A stretch of 64,000 nucleotides of DNA from Tritrichomonas musculus (GCA_039105265.1 JAPFFF010000034.1:806001-870000); one strand, 5' to 3'; shown: positions 40,759-51,225, counted from the first letter of the stretch. Translations and numbers: made by a program. Notes: a model not told the origin generated them from the sequence alone.

Positions 40759-43700
40759 TTATTTCAAGGACTTCATTGAATTAATAATATCCAATCCAAT
40801 TCCTTCATAGAATAAAGAATTGATATCAGTGGTTTTAGACTCTATTTTCACTAATTTTGACTTCAACTTGATTCTTCCAAATAAAATCAAATATGGTGGC
40901 TTGTACAAAATTGATTCCATTATACGAATGATTTCTTTTATTTCTTTTAGTAGATCAGTTTTATACTTGCTATTTGCATCAATTAATCTAAATAGCTTTT
41001 TCGGATCCTCCAAAATTATTGGTTCTTCATTTCCACATTCAACTTCATAGCAATCAATACTTTCATCTAAATCATAAGAATCTTTGACTCCTGAATTAAA
41101 GAATTTCTTAACTTTTTCAATTGATTGAAATCTTAAATTAATTTCGGAATTTTGTTTTTTAATTGGCACAGATTTTTCATTGAAATTTAAATAAAAGAGA
41201 GGATAATTGAGAATGAAATTTTTCACGTAAGAAAAAGGATTTTTAGAATTTAAAGTGAATCTGAATTGGTATTTTAAATCTTCTGAGTTTAGAATGAGAT
41301 TTTGAAAAGATTTACAAAAATATTTTTCAGATTCAATTGCATTTTCATGAGTGAAATAATAAACAAAAATTTTTAAATTTGCCAAGCAAACAATAAATTT
41401 TTTCGATATTTCAAGTCTTTTATCTTGATGAACCAAATCATGGAAAACCAATTTTTCATCTTCATTTTGGGAAGCCTGAATATAATGTTGAATTGACTCC
41501 TCAATGAAGCCTCTTGATTCATAAAGATAGCCAAGGTTATAATCAGCCAAAGCGAATTTCTTTTTAGCTGCTTTTTTGAACATATATTCAGCTTCTATAA
41601 TATTGTTTAGTTTAAGTTGATTAATTAAACCAAAGTTATTTTGACCATAAGGATATTCGTTAATTCCTGCTTCTTTAATATATTGTGTTGCTTTAATGGA
41701 ATCATTTTTAACTGTCCAATAAATTAAACCAAGATCATTACAAGCGATGTAACGATAATGATTAAATCTATATTTATAAGAGAATGAATGATCTTTTTCT
41801 ATAAAAAATGGAACAATTTTATTTTCAGTTTCTCGGCATTTTTCAAAATATTCAATTGCTTTGGATATGTCTATTTCAAAGAATTCACCAGATGAATATA
41901 AATCAGCCAAAAGAAAATAAGCATCTGGATTATTATGCTTAATAGCTAATTCATAAAAATATTTTGCTTTTATATAATTCGGTTTTTCAATTAATCCATG
42001 ATGATAAAAGTTTCCTAGTTTTAAAAAAGCATCCAAATTATTTAGAGAAGCAGCCAATTCGTAATAATTTTTAGCTTTGAAATAATCCTTTTCAACACCG
42101 AGACCATTTTCATATAATTTTCCTAACTTTAACAAAGCATCTGAATTCTGTAAAGAAGCAGCTTCTTTATAATATTTTATAGCTTTCAAATAATCTTGAT
42201 CAACACCAAATCCGTTCTCATAAAAATTGCCCAAATTAACAAGAGCATCTGAATTATTTTTAGAAGCAGCTTCTTCATAAAATACTCTAGATTTCGAGTA
42301 ATCAACGGGTTCACAATATCCATCTCTATAAAAATTACCTAAATTATTCATGGCTCTTGTATTATTCATCCTTGAAGCAAATTCATAATTAATTTTTGCT
42401 AACTCAAAATTCTGTTGAACGCCATAACCATAATAATAAAGATCAGCTGCATTTACAATGTTATTTATATCTGCTGTATCGGGCTTTAAGTCAGGATGTA
42501 TAGTGATATCAAAATAAGTTTTTAAATAATTAAAAAAATGATTTTTGCCATTCATTTTGGCTAACATTTCATTATATTCATCTGAATTTAAAAAATCAGA
42601 ATCAATTCCAAATCCTTCTTCAAACATACATCGCAAATTAGCAATTGCACCATAGTTATTCATTCGAGCTGATGATTCGTAATACTTTCTAGCTTTTATA
42701 TAATCGCGTTCAGCAATTTCTCCGTTATAATAAACATTACCTAAAAGCAAAAGAAAACAAGAATAATCCTCACTCAAATAAAACAAGAGTAATTTAAATA
42801 TTCCAAACAATTTAAAGCATTTTCTAACATGTTCAAAACTACTTGGGTTAATATAAACATTCTCATATAAAAATTGAATTATTTCAATTTGTTTGATGTT
42901 TCGTGTCTTTTGAAGAAGGAATTCTTCAAAATAAGAAAAATTCGCTAATTCTTTGATTAATGTTGTTTTTATTTGTTCAATTGTTGGCCTTTCATCAGGA
43001 TCATATTTCACACAAGACAAATAAAGATTACGCATATCAACTGATCCTTTTGTCAATGGAAGTACTTTGTAACTTTCTTTATTTAAAGAAAAAGGAGAAT
43101 TTAATTGAGAGAACAAATGATCATTTTCAAAAATGAAATAAATCGTCAAGCCAAATAAATAAATATCAGTTGGATAAGAAATATTTAATCCTTTGAATTG
43201 TTCTGGAGTTGAATAGAAAACAGATCCAATATCTTGTGTGATTGTTTCATCATCATCATCATTTACATGATGACGAATTGTTTCGAAATCAGAGATAAAA
43301 GGAACAAAATCATGATTTAAAAGAATGTTTGACGGTTTAATATCTCGATGTATTAATGACTTAGAATGCAAATAACTTATTCCTTGAAATATTCGACTTA
43401 TTGTGGTTAATATAAAAGCATTATTCATTTGATTTTCACTTAAAGAAGCAAGTGAATCATTACACATGAATTCATATAAAAATCCAATGATTTTCCCTCT
43501 TTCTTTAATGAATCCATAAAAAGGCGTGAAACATCGATGTCTATAATGTGAGCAAAAATGAATTTCATTTTTAAAATCAATTGAAATATCTTCTGGATAA
43601 TTTGCTCTTTTCATCAAGAATATGTAAAATGTTTTTAAATGAATAACAAGTGAAAAAGTGGCTCTGCTATTTGTTGCAATTATTTTCAATTCAATGAATT

Positions 43701-44439
43701 CATTCAAATTAAAATCTTTATAAAAAATTTTTTCATTGTTTTGATTATTTAAAATTGATTCCATTAATTGACATATGAGCTCGTCTTTTTCAAAAGAATC
43801 TGCATAACACATTATCTCAGCCATTTTCAAGCTCTCTTCATATGTTTTTATCTCTCGAACTTTGTCAAAAACAAAGAAAGATGCGTCTTTAAAATGTGTC
43901 GATGGACAATAAAATCTCCGAATTATGTAGCCAACAACAGATCTGATTGTCATCTGAATGAATTTGTTACTAGTTATTGCGGTTTGGAAATGGTAACAAA
44001 AAGAATCAATTTCTTTATTCGCTTCGATTTCTTCCTTCGTTTTCGGAATATTTTTGAAACGTTTTTTTGTATTGATAACTATCGCATTCCTGGCTTTTAA
44101 GGTTGCGATAACATTGTTAATTATTAATAAGCTGACTTTTTCAATAAGTAAACATTCTTTTTCAATGCAGATTATGCAATTTAAATTATTTAATGTTGAA
44201 TCTATATTTTCAGGAGTTTCGCTGTTAAAATAAAAATCATAGACAATAAATTGGAAATCTTCTAAATAATTCAATAAAAATTCTTCAATAGGATTGCGGG
44301 CGTTTTTATCATCTTTAATAATAGTAATGCAATTAAATGAAAATTGGAAATTTGAATAAAGTCGTTTGATATCCATATTGCATAGCTTGTCCATTGAATG
44401 ATAATCATCTACTATTTCTTGGAAAGGTGGATCATTCAT
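40759..44439 (-). CDS. Protein kinase with Sel1 repeats, DFE in place of DFG
   Basis: 1,226 residues. Residues 1-250 are unassigned. The kinase domain covers about 250-515: a degenerate glycine loop, likely ATP lysine K277 (FLMKRA), HRDIKPSNILL with H364-R365-D366, DFE at 384-386, GSVFYSTPEQF, CVKYDPDERPTIEQI. About ten Sel1 units of about 36 residues follow from about 565 to 890 (ALVNLGNFYENGFGVDQDYL, KAIKYYKEAA), then about 340 residues without a clear domain. The catalytic Asp is kept, and DFE still supplies the magnesium-binding Asp, so activity is possible but unproven. A D-repeat (DDDDE) lies before the activation segment. Probably cytosolic. Confidence 0.88.
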   Translation of the reverse strand: MNDPPFQEIVDDYHSMDKLCNMDIKRLYSNFQFSFNCITIIKDDKNARNPIEEFLLNYLEDFQFIVYDFYFNSETPENIDSTLNNLNCIICIEKECLLIEKVSLLIINNVIATLKARNAIVINTKKRFKNIPKTKEEIEANKEIDSFCYHFQTAITSNKFIQMTIRSVVGYIIRRFYCPSTHFKDASFFVFDKVREIKTYEESLKMAEIMCYADSFEKDELICQLMESILNNQNNEKIFYKDFNLNEFIELKIIATNSRATFSLVIHLKTFYIFLMKRANYPEDISIDFKNEIHFCSHYRHRCFTPFYGFIKERGKIIGFLYEFMCNDSLASLSENQMNNAFILTTISRIFQGISYLHSKSLIHRDIKPSNILLNHDFVPFISDFETIRHHVNDDDDETITQDIGSVFYSTPEQFKGLNISYPTDIYLFGLTIYFIFENDHLFSQLNSPFSLNKESYKVLPLTKGSVDMRNLYLSCVKYDPDERPTIEQIKTTLIKELANFSYFEEFLLQKTRNIKQIEIIQFLYENVYINPSSFEHVRKCFKLFGIFKLLLFYLSEDYSCFLLLLGNVYYNGEIAERDYIKARKYYESSARMNNYGAIANLRCMFEEGFGIDSDFLNSDEYNEMLAKMNGKNHFFNYLKTYFDITIHPDLKPDTADINNIVNAADLYYYGYGVQQNFELAKINYEFASRMNNTRAMNNLGNFYRDGYCEPVDYSKSRVFYEEAASKNNSDALVNLGNFYENGFGVDQDYLKAIKYYKEAASLQNSDALLKLGKLYENGLGVEKDYFKAKNYYELAASLNNLDAFLKLGNFYHHGLIEKPNYIKAKYFYELAIKHNNPDAYFLLADLYSSGEFFEIDISKAIEYFEKCRETENKIVPFFIEKDHSFSYKYRFNHYRYIACNDLGLIYWTVKNDSIKATQYIKEAGINEYPYGQNNFGLINQLKLNNIIEAEYMFKKAAKKKFALADYNLGYLYESRGFIEESIQHYIQASQNEDEKLVFHDLVHQDKRLEISKKFIVCLANLKIFVYYFTHENAIESEKYFCKSFQNLILNSEDLKYQFRFTLNSKNPFSYVKNFILNYPLFYLNFNEKSVPIKKQNSEINLRFQSIEKVKKFFNSGVKDSYDLDESIDCYEVECGNEEPIILEDPKKLFRLIDANSKYKTDLLKEIKEIIRIMESILYKPPYLILFGRIKLKSKLVKIESKTTDINSLFYEGIGLDIINSMKSLK

Positions 44440-44886
44440 CTTTTTTAAATTAAAACGGATAAGGTAAATTTTTTGCTGAAAAAAGGTTATTTTTTTTACC
44501 TTAACGATTAAATTTTCTTATATAAAAATTTTTATGGTGTAAAACGACAATTATTCAATTTTTATTTATTGTCTCAATGAAAGCTTGATTCATTAATTAT
44601 ACTTTGCATTTCATTCCTTATTTTTTTACTCTTTTTCAATGTTTGTAGTTTTTTTTTTTTTAGGTTCAATAGCTGAGTCAATTCCTTTTGCTGCATATAT
44701 ATATATTTTCTATAAAATTTTTTTTCATCATTACTAATGATATTTTCTTATAGATAAATTTATTTCATAAGAGATTAAGATTATAAATTAAAGATACATA
44801 AGATTTTATTGAGCAAAATGCAGATATTTTTAATTAAAAATATAGAAATTTAAAACAAAATTATCCAATCATTTCAATGTTTAGAA
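44440..44886. other. Intergenic spacer before tRNA-Arg
   Basis: AT-rich, with a short TA run at 44698-44705. No gene is seen. Confidence 0.5.
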
Positions 44887-44959
44887 GTGCCACTGGCCCA
44901 ATGGATAAGGCGTGTGCCTACGGAGCATGAGATTCTAGGTTCGAGTCCTGGGTGGCACG
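44887..44959 (+). tRNA. tRNA-Arg(ACG)
   Basis: 73 bases. The acceptor stem GTGCCAC pairs with GTGGCAC, discriminator G. D arm GGCCCAATGGATAAGGC; anticodon loop CTACGGA with anticodon ACG, stem TGTGC/GCATG; T arm CTAGGTTCGAGTCCTGG. It closely resembles eukaryotic tRNA-Arg(ACG). A run of seven T follows. Confidence 0.95.
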
Positions 44960-44966
44960 TTTTTTT
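44960..44966 (+). terminator. RNA polymerase III terminator (T7)
   Basis: Seven T residues directly follow the tRNA-Arg discriminator base. Confidence 0.85.
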
Positions 44967-45164
44967 GGTTCCTTTCCCATAATTTTTTGACATGTTATAT
45001 AAAAAAAAAAAAGCTAAAATTCTGACACATTCAACATTTCACTCAGAATTCTATTCACATCAATACCTAACGAATTGTCTCTGCACCTAAAAAAAAAAAG
45101 GCACTTATAAACATTGAAATAATTTAAAAATTCGCATAAATTACATTTTTATTCAAAATAATAA

Positions 45165-46568
45165 TCATGACTTTTTGAGATACTTGGCTGCTTCCACCTT
45201 GTTCATGTCGATTCCGTCGCCGTCATTTAGCATTGCAGCGTATCTGGTTGCTGCCACGTTGTCGCCCGCGTCGGCTGCCATTTTGTAGAACCTTGCCGCC
45301 TCCCTCTTGTTCACTCTTGTGCCGTAGCCGTTGTAGAGCATGAACGCGTACTGCCGCATTGCGATCTCGTCTCCCTTATCTGCTGCCATCTTGTAGTATC
45401 TGACTGCCTCTCTGTAGTTCCTGTCGACGCCCGCGCCGGTCTGCAGCAGGTATCCAAACTGGCGAATTGCGCTCGCGTCACCTTGATCGGCCGCACGTTT
45501 AAAATAACGAGCGGCCTCTTTCTTGTCCTTCTCGACGCCGTCGCCGTGGTAGAGCATTGCGGCGTACTGCCTGAGGCTGATCACGTCGCCGTACTTGTCG
45601 GCCTCTATCTTGTAGTAGTGCGCGGCCTCCTTCCGGTTCTTTGGAATGCCGTCGCCGTCAAAGCACATTGCCCTGTAAAAGCGGATCGCATTGAGGTCGC
45701 CTTTGTCTGCCGCCATTTTGAAGTAGCGCGCGGCCTCCTTCTTGTCGCGCTTGAAACCGCTGTCCTCGCTCATCAGTGGCCTGAACTTTTGCATCGATCT
45801 TTGGTCGCCCTTTAGAAAGGCATTTCTGTAGTACATTTTCGCTTTCTGCTTGTTCATGCCAATGCTGTAGCCTTTGTAGAGCATTCGCGCATATTGAAGC
45901 ATGCCTCTCAAATTGCCGTAATCTGCCGACTTTTTGAAATAGCCGGCTGCCCGGTTCTGTGCACTTCCTTCTCTTAATAATCGAAATCCAAATTTGAAAT
46001 ATTTGTCACCTAATGCTTTGGGGGGTTGTGAAAAATTGGAAAGATCAAAATGAACGCGACTGGGTCCGGCTGGGGCTTGTGATTGCGAATCTAATGTAAT
46101 TGATGGAGTAGTAGTGGTAGGTTGTTCGTTGGTTTTGGTGGTATTGATAAACCGCGGATTTCGTTTTCGTGGGCTATTGGGGGTGATTGTCGGAGCACGA
46201 ACATTTGCTGTGGATTTATTTAATAGATTTTCACTAACTTCTATTGAAGTGCGCTTTATAATTTTTATGTCATTTGTTGAATAGTAAAATGAGTCATTAC
46301 ACGTTATTTCTTGAATATCTGCTGTGTTTTGATTAGGTATTGAGGTTAATTTAGGACTGTATGGCTTTATTCTCGAATTACTATCAAGCGGAGGGAATAC
46401 TGAATTAGATTCATAAGCATTTTGCATGTTTGTACGCTTTTCAAGTAAACATTGTTTCCAATTATTGTCATAATTAGTTCTGGCTGAAGAAGGAGTTTTC
46501 TTTTTCCATGAGGTCCTGAATCGCCTCAATTCATTGATTGCATCATCTAAGGTTTTGCGATTGGTCAT
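45165..46568 (-). CDS. Sel1-repeat protein with GC-rich repeat region
   Basis: 467 residues from the ATG at 46568; the frame extends one codon further only via TTG. Residues 1-195 are polar and low-complexity, probably disordered, with a Pro/Thr-rich stretch (TTKTNEQPTTTTPSITL). Residues about 200-467 hold about eight Sel1 repeats (YFKMAADKGDLNAIRFYRAM, YHGDGVEKDKKEAARYF). The DNA for the repeats uses G/C at most third positions (GCC, GGC, CTC, CGC), in sharp contrast to the AT-rich N-terminal part and to the other Sel1 genes in the window. Candidate causes are strong codon selection, GC-biased conversion or a different origin. No kinase domain is present. Likely a scaffold protein. Confidence 0.88.
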   Translation of the reverse strand: MTNRKTLDDAINELRRFRTSWKKKTPSSARTNYDNNWKQCLLEKRTNMQNAYESNSVFPPLDSNSRIKPYSPKLTSIPNQNTADIQEITCNDSFYYSTNDIKIIKRTSIEVSENLLNKSTANVRAPTITPNSPRKRNPRFINTTKTNEQPTTTTPSITLDSQSQAPAGPSRVHFDLSNFSQPPKALGDKYFKFGFRLLREGSAQNRAAGYFKKSADYGNLRGMLQYARMLYKGYSIGMNKQKAKMYYRNAFLKGDQRSMQKFRPLMSEDSGFKRDKKEAARYFKMAADKGDLNAIRFYRAMCFDGDGIPKNRKEAAHYYKIEADKYGDVISLRQYAAMLYHGDGVEKDKKEAARYFKRAADQGDASAIRQFGYLLQTGAGVDRNYREAVRYYKMAADKGDEIAMRQYAFMLYNGYGTRVNKREAARFYKMAADAGDNVAATRYAAMLNDGDGIDMNKVEAAKYLKKS

Positions 46569-47073
46569 CAAAATTAATAATAGATTGTAAAATAAATTTT
46601 ATACTAGTAAACGGGCTCCTGCTAAAAATGATAATATCTTTATTAATTATTGATTTTTTATTAAAATAAAATATTAATTTTATTTAAAATTTATTATATT
46701 CTATAATTATATTATAATTATTTTAAAAAATAAAAAATATTCAAGTATATTAATTATATATTTATATTCTTTTGAATTTTTTTTATATAAAATAAATTTC
46801 TCAAAATTCAAATAATTTGATTAAATATAACTCAATTGCATAAAATTTTTACGATAGAGGAAATTGAATTTAAATTTTTGAAAGAATGTAGATGGTAAGG
46901 AAAAAACTTTCAAAAGCTAGTGAAAAAAATTTAATTCTTTTTTCTTTTATGTTATTTTGTTGATCATGCAATTGTATTCTGTAAAACTTATCATTTCAGC
47001 AAAATAATGGTATTTTTTTTGAAATCAAAAGTGATATGTAAAAGATATGATTCTTTTGAATTTTTCTGAATAA
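46569..47073. other. Intergenic, AT-rich
   Basis: Nothing recognisable is seen. Confidence 0.5.
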
Positions 47074-47085
47074 TCATTCAATAAT

Positions 47086-47184
47086 ATGGGCCGTTTAATT
47101 GACTCGCTAGATTACGAATTTGAAAGAAATAAAATAATGATACAACCACATTTTCAAAAAATAGAGGAAAACTTATTTGCTTAG
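47086..47184 (+). CDS. Short open frame with Initiator-like motif, possibly a truncated gene
   Basis: 32 residues (begins MGRLIDSLDYEFERNK). An Initiator-like TCATTCA lies at 47074-47080, 12 bases before the ATG, and the sequence is amphipathic and coding-like. The stop comes early, so this may be the remaining 5' end of a decayed gene. The rest of 47185-48016 shows no gene. Confidence 0.3.
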   Translation: MGRLIDSLDYEFERNKIMIQPHFQKIEENLFA

Positions 47185-48016
47185 ATTTCGCTGGAATCAA
47201 ATCTACAGCTTTTTTGGATTGCAAAAAAGAGTCCTGCTGCACATTATAAGAAAAAATTGAGTAATTTTTAAACATTTGTGTATGGTTCTGTTCTTATAAA
47301 CACTAATAAGCTTATCAATTGTTATCCGAAGTCTGAGAAAATCAAAATTTAACATTTCTTTTTTATGCTTATAAAGCTGTAACTACATTTACTATCCTAT
47401 ATCTATCATGAATATCATTAATCAACGACCCGCGATTGCTATAAGCAAATTATGTCATTCAATGTTGTTTATTTCATTAATATAATTGTCAATTAGAAGT
47501 TTATCATTGAAAAAATTAATAATTCTAGATATTGGCAAGTATTTATTAATAAATTCAAAGAATTTTCCTTCATTATTTGTTTATTTTTTATATAAAGGCA
47601 GTTTTAAGTAAAGAGAACAGATTTAATCAAATAACAATTGCTGAATAGAATTAAGTTTATTTGAATTATACTAATCATACTGGAAAATACAACAAAAATA
47701 CCTTATTTCAGATTAAAATTTTAAATATGAATCAATGTATTGTTATCTTCTGATCATTGATAAAAGTCAAATTGCATTTTAATGATTAATATGATAATTA
47801 AAACTTTATACTCTTCTTTATTTTTTATTTAGCATACTTTCTTTAAAAATATGTAGAAAAAATGTATATGACTTTTTAATAGCAATATCTTGGAGAATTT
47901 TTACAAAAGTTTTTTCATTGAAAAATTTGAATGCACTTGCAATTTTTATTGAATAAACTTATTGAATCTGTCATTTTTTAAAGAATTACACAAAACAAAT
48001 TATCATATAAGAAAAA

Positions 48017-48522
48017 ATGTTAGATCAGCAAATTGATATGGAAAGACAAAATAACTTCTCTTTATTAACTTCTTATTTCAACAATTCAAATAATTCAGGT
48101 AAAAATTATATATCTCACAATCCTTTTGAAGGTCACTTTTTCACCTGAAGTACAAAAAAATCCACAAAGAAAGCCAATTAATATATTTTTAGATAGTCTT
48201 TCAGATGATGAAAAACGTATAAATAAAACCAATACCTTGTTAAGGAATATAAACAATCAGTTTTTGGGAGGTATGGTTTCGTCTGAAACCCGAAATTTAT
48301 TAAATTAGAAGAAATAATTGCTTCTGATATCAGAGTAAGAAATGAGAAATTATCTGAAAAATATATCCATAAATTTATTGACAAACTAGGATTGGATGAA
48401 GAGATTCCAAATGGAGAATACTAGAAATTATTTCAATATATTTCTTTATGGGAAGAAAATGATGAGTGTATATTACCAAATAATCAAACAGAATCATTGA
48501 TGATTATTATTAATTCATTATG
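48017..48522 (+). pseudogene. Decayed gene of unknown family
   Basis: The ATG at 48017 opens a 43-codon frame (DMERQNNFSLLTSYFNNSNN). Two further frames continue it (FLDSLSDDEKRINKTNTLL, then LSEKYIHKFIDKLGLDEEIP), to a stop near 48522. The reading changes frame twice and has an internal stop. An Initiator-like TCATATA lies 12 bases before the ATG. Its 5' end is duplicated at about 49983-50100. No known domain. Confidence 0.55.
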
Positions 48523-48736
48523 AACGTTTATTATTATTTTTGAATAAACTCGCTTAAAAAATTATATGAGCTCGTTTAAATTTATTTTTGTGAAGAAAAT
48601 GTTTGTGATTGAGAATTCTCCATATCTTATTGAAAAAGAATTATATTGAGAACTGATCTTGGACATTTTAAAAGATAATCAGAATTGAGTATTTTTCTTA
48701 GATAGATAAGAATAAAAATATACAATCACAAACATC

Positions 48737-48926
48737 TTCTTCTCAATCACATATGTCTTTTTTTAATCTCAAACGTCTTCTCAATCACATATGTCTTTTT
48801 CTCAATTTCAAACGTCTTCTCAATCACATATGTCTTTTTCTCAATTTCAAACGTCTTCTCAATCTCAAACGTCTTTTTCTCAATCACATATGTCTTTTTC
48901 ACAATCTCAAACGTCTTTAGATTCCA
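48737..48926. repeat. Minisatellite of alternating CACATATGTCTTTTT and CAAACGTCTT units
   Basis: Units of about 21 (CAATCACATATGTCTTTTTCT) and 18 bases (CAATTTCAAACGTCTTCT) alternate. Both lengths are multiples of three, so the plus strand stays open as SQSHMSFSQFQTS-type repeats and the minus strand as TFEIEKKTYVIEK-type repeats. That fits a former coding low-complexity tract. It abuts the end of the protease remnant on the minus strand. Confidence 0.8.
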
Positions 48927-49667
48927 CCCAATGAATTTTTGCAAATGAGACTTTTTTGATCAAAATCATAGCCTTCTATTATTGATGTATGCCAACCATC
49001 TTCAGGACCTTGAGATCTTTTTAAAAGTTTACCTCTAGAAATATCAATCCAGCCTCTTTTGCTTGTGGAAAAACTTATAATTGTTGATAATGTAATTGCT
49101 TCTCAAGTACTATAATGAAAATGTTTTTCTAAGAGTTGGATTGATTTTGAAGGTATGTCACCTTTCTCTCCATTATATGCTGCTATTTGATAGCATTCAG
49201 CAAAAGAAGGTGGATACCTTTGGCCTTATATTCTCATTATTGCATTAATGTAAGCACTTATTGCGGCATATGCCTAAAATGTTCCTACATTTTGTTTATA
49301 AACTCTTGTTGCGTTTGTATTTCTAAAGTATCTTTGGCTCAAAATCATTTCCTGGAATTAATGGTATCCTTAATATATTCAAATCATATTGAATTTCATT
49401 TATGATTGATAAAGTTTTACAGCAGCAACCACCTCCACGAATTCTCTCTCACACATAAAGAGTATAATCTTTGCTAAATGAACAATCAGCAAATGATTTT
49501 TGACCTTGTTTTTGTCTAAGGCAATCATTTTTGTCTCTATATGTGATTATTTGTTCAATTGGTGGTATTGTCCAATTATGATAAATTATGCTTTTAAGAC
49601 GTTCTGTTGTTTCATTCTGATCAACTTCAATTACAATAGTTTCATCGCACCTGATGAATAACTCCAT
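48920..49667 (-). pseudogene. Decayed ubiquitin-like/papain-type cysteine protease fusion
   Basis: The ATG at 49667 opens a ubiquitin-like domain (MELFIRCDETIVIEVDQNET, KSIIYHNWTIPP, SKDYTLYV), then, after a stop, RIRGGG as at the processed end of ubiquitin. Further pieces match a C1 (papain) peptidase: NVGTF and AYAAISAYINA where the catalytic Cys motif should be, FAECYQIAAYNGEKGD, SFSTSKRGW, then GPEDGWHTSIIEGYDFD (catalytic His) and LICKNSLG (Asn motif). The catalytic Cys is lost and several stops break the frame. The layout, ubiquitin-like domain plus RGG plus papain-type peptidase, suggests an ancestor that released its protease part by cleavage after GG; that is inference. Confidence 0.75.
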
Positions 49668-49826
49668 TTGTAAAAAATTTGCTTCTTTTTTATATGGCAA
49701 AAAATTTTCAATTAAAATCAATACCTATTTATGCCATTTTCAAAATAAATATATCTTGTCATATAGAGGTATTCAACAATGAAAATATATGAAATTTTCA
49801 TATAATATATATAATATAAATGGATT

Positions 49827-49868
49827 AATTGGATTATAAATATCATATATTTATTATATAATCCAATT
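49827..49868. repeat. Short hairpin in AT-rich spacer
   Basis: Perfect 12-base arms AATTGGATTATA (49827-49838) and TATAATCCAATT (49857-49868). Confidence 0.8.
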
Positions 49869-49982
49869 AAGGTGAATGGTAAAGGTTGTCTAATAGATTA
49901 ATTCTTGAAAGCTCCGAGATAATATCATTTTTTCTCGATATAATATTAAATCAAATATAAATATATATCTTTAAAACTATTA

Positions 49983-50100
49983 TTGAACTTATAGAATCTG
50001 TCATTTTAGTAAAAATTACAAGTTACAAATATTCATATATAAAATAAAAAATTTTAGATCTAAAATTGATATGGAAAGCCAAAATAACTTATTTTTAAAA
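49983..50100 (+). repeat. Diverged second copy of the 5' end of the 48017 gene
   Basis: This segment shares AATCTGTCATTTT, TTCATATA and TTGATATGGAAAG with 47965-48050 in the same order and spacing. The ATG of the first copy reads ATT here. It is a duplicated promoter/5' end whose coding part has gone. Confidence 0.7.
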
Positions 50101-50398
50101 GAAATATACACTATTGTATTTCTTGTTATAATATCATTGGTTACTACAAAAAAAATAATAATATATATTTACATAAAGCAATATTATTATGGAATATAAT
50201 ACTATAGTATATATATATTACATATATATAATTAGATTGAAGTATCGTATTGAGTTGTATTATATAATTTATTTTTAATTTATTTAATTCTCGAATGGAA
50301 AACTCTATCATTATACAAGAAATATGATATCATTATGCTTTTATATATTATGTACTAGATGATAAATATATTGATATAGTTTGTTATAAATTATCTTC

Positions 50399-50474
50399 AA
50401 CAGATCTTTCAAAAAAATCGATTTTTTATTTTAAAAATTTTTTTTGAAAAATCGATTTTTTTGAAAGACCTGTT
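50399..50474. repeat. Long hairpin, about 28-bp arms
   Basis: The left arm 50399-50426 (AACAGATCTTTCAAAAAAATCG...) is inverted at 50447-50474 with one or two mismatches, around a 20-base T/A loop. It could be a small foldback element or a structured RNA end. The surrounding 49668-51225 interval has no convincing gene; short related phrases (CAGATCAGTTCTCAAAAT, AAATCAGTTCTTAAAAT, GAATCAGTTCTCAAAT) recur at about 50690-50790. Confidence 0.8.
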
Positions 50475-51225
50475 TATATTACACTGCTACTTTTTATATA
50501 CTACTATAAATTTCAGATGTTCTAAACTTGTTTGCAATGAAATTTATCGATTTTATTCTGAAAAAATAAAAAATGATTTTTGGATTATTTTTGTTCATTT
50601 ATGCAAAATTTAAAATCTCCCTATTGTATATTTTTATATTTATCTATATAAGCAAAATACTCAACTATGATTATCTTTTAAGATGTCCCAGATCAGTTCT
50701 CAAAATAAATTCTCAAATTGTCCCAAATCAGTTCTTAAAATATATTTTCAACATTTGATTTCGAAAAGTCACGAATCAGTTCTCAAATAATATCATTGTT
50801 AAATCATGTAATTAATGAATGGCTAAATCATATACTTGGTTATATTTTATTCTATTTTAAAATATTGATCAATATATAAAATCTAATTTTTTAATTACCA
50901 ATTTTTTAAATTATAAAATTCATAATTATTGATCAAAATATACTAAAAACTATTTATTATATAAATACGATACTAAATATATAAAATATAAATTATGTCA
51001 ATCTTCATTTTGAATTTTAAAAAGAACAAGAAGATGAAACTACAAATTAGTTATCAAGACTTAAGTCTATAAATGGAAATAAAATGAAATCAACTTAAAA
51101 AAATTGGCGAGAATAAATTGAGAGCATAATGTTCGTAAATTCAGAGGATAATTGAATTAGTCATATAAATCTTCTTAAAAAATTGAATTTTGGACGTTAA
51201 AATAATACGTTAAAACTAATCAGGA

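Noticed and set aside
45311-45815. Open frames in other frames of the GC-rich Sel1 gene
   Set aside because: GC-rich DNA has few stops; these frames have no domain and overlap a clear Sel1 protein.
47078-47275. 65-codon minus-strand frame
   Set aside because: It overlaps the plus-strand short frame that has an Initiator-like motif; the choice is uncertain, and neither has a recognisable family.
48747-48944. Minus-strand 65-codon frame of KTFEIEKK-type repeats
   Set aside because: It begins at TTG, not ATG, and is a reading of the minisatellite.
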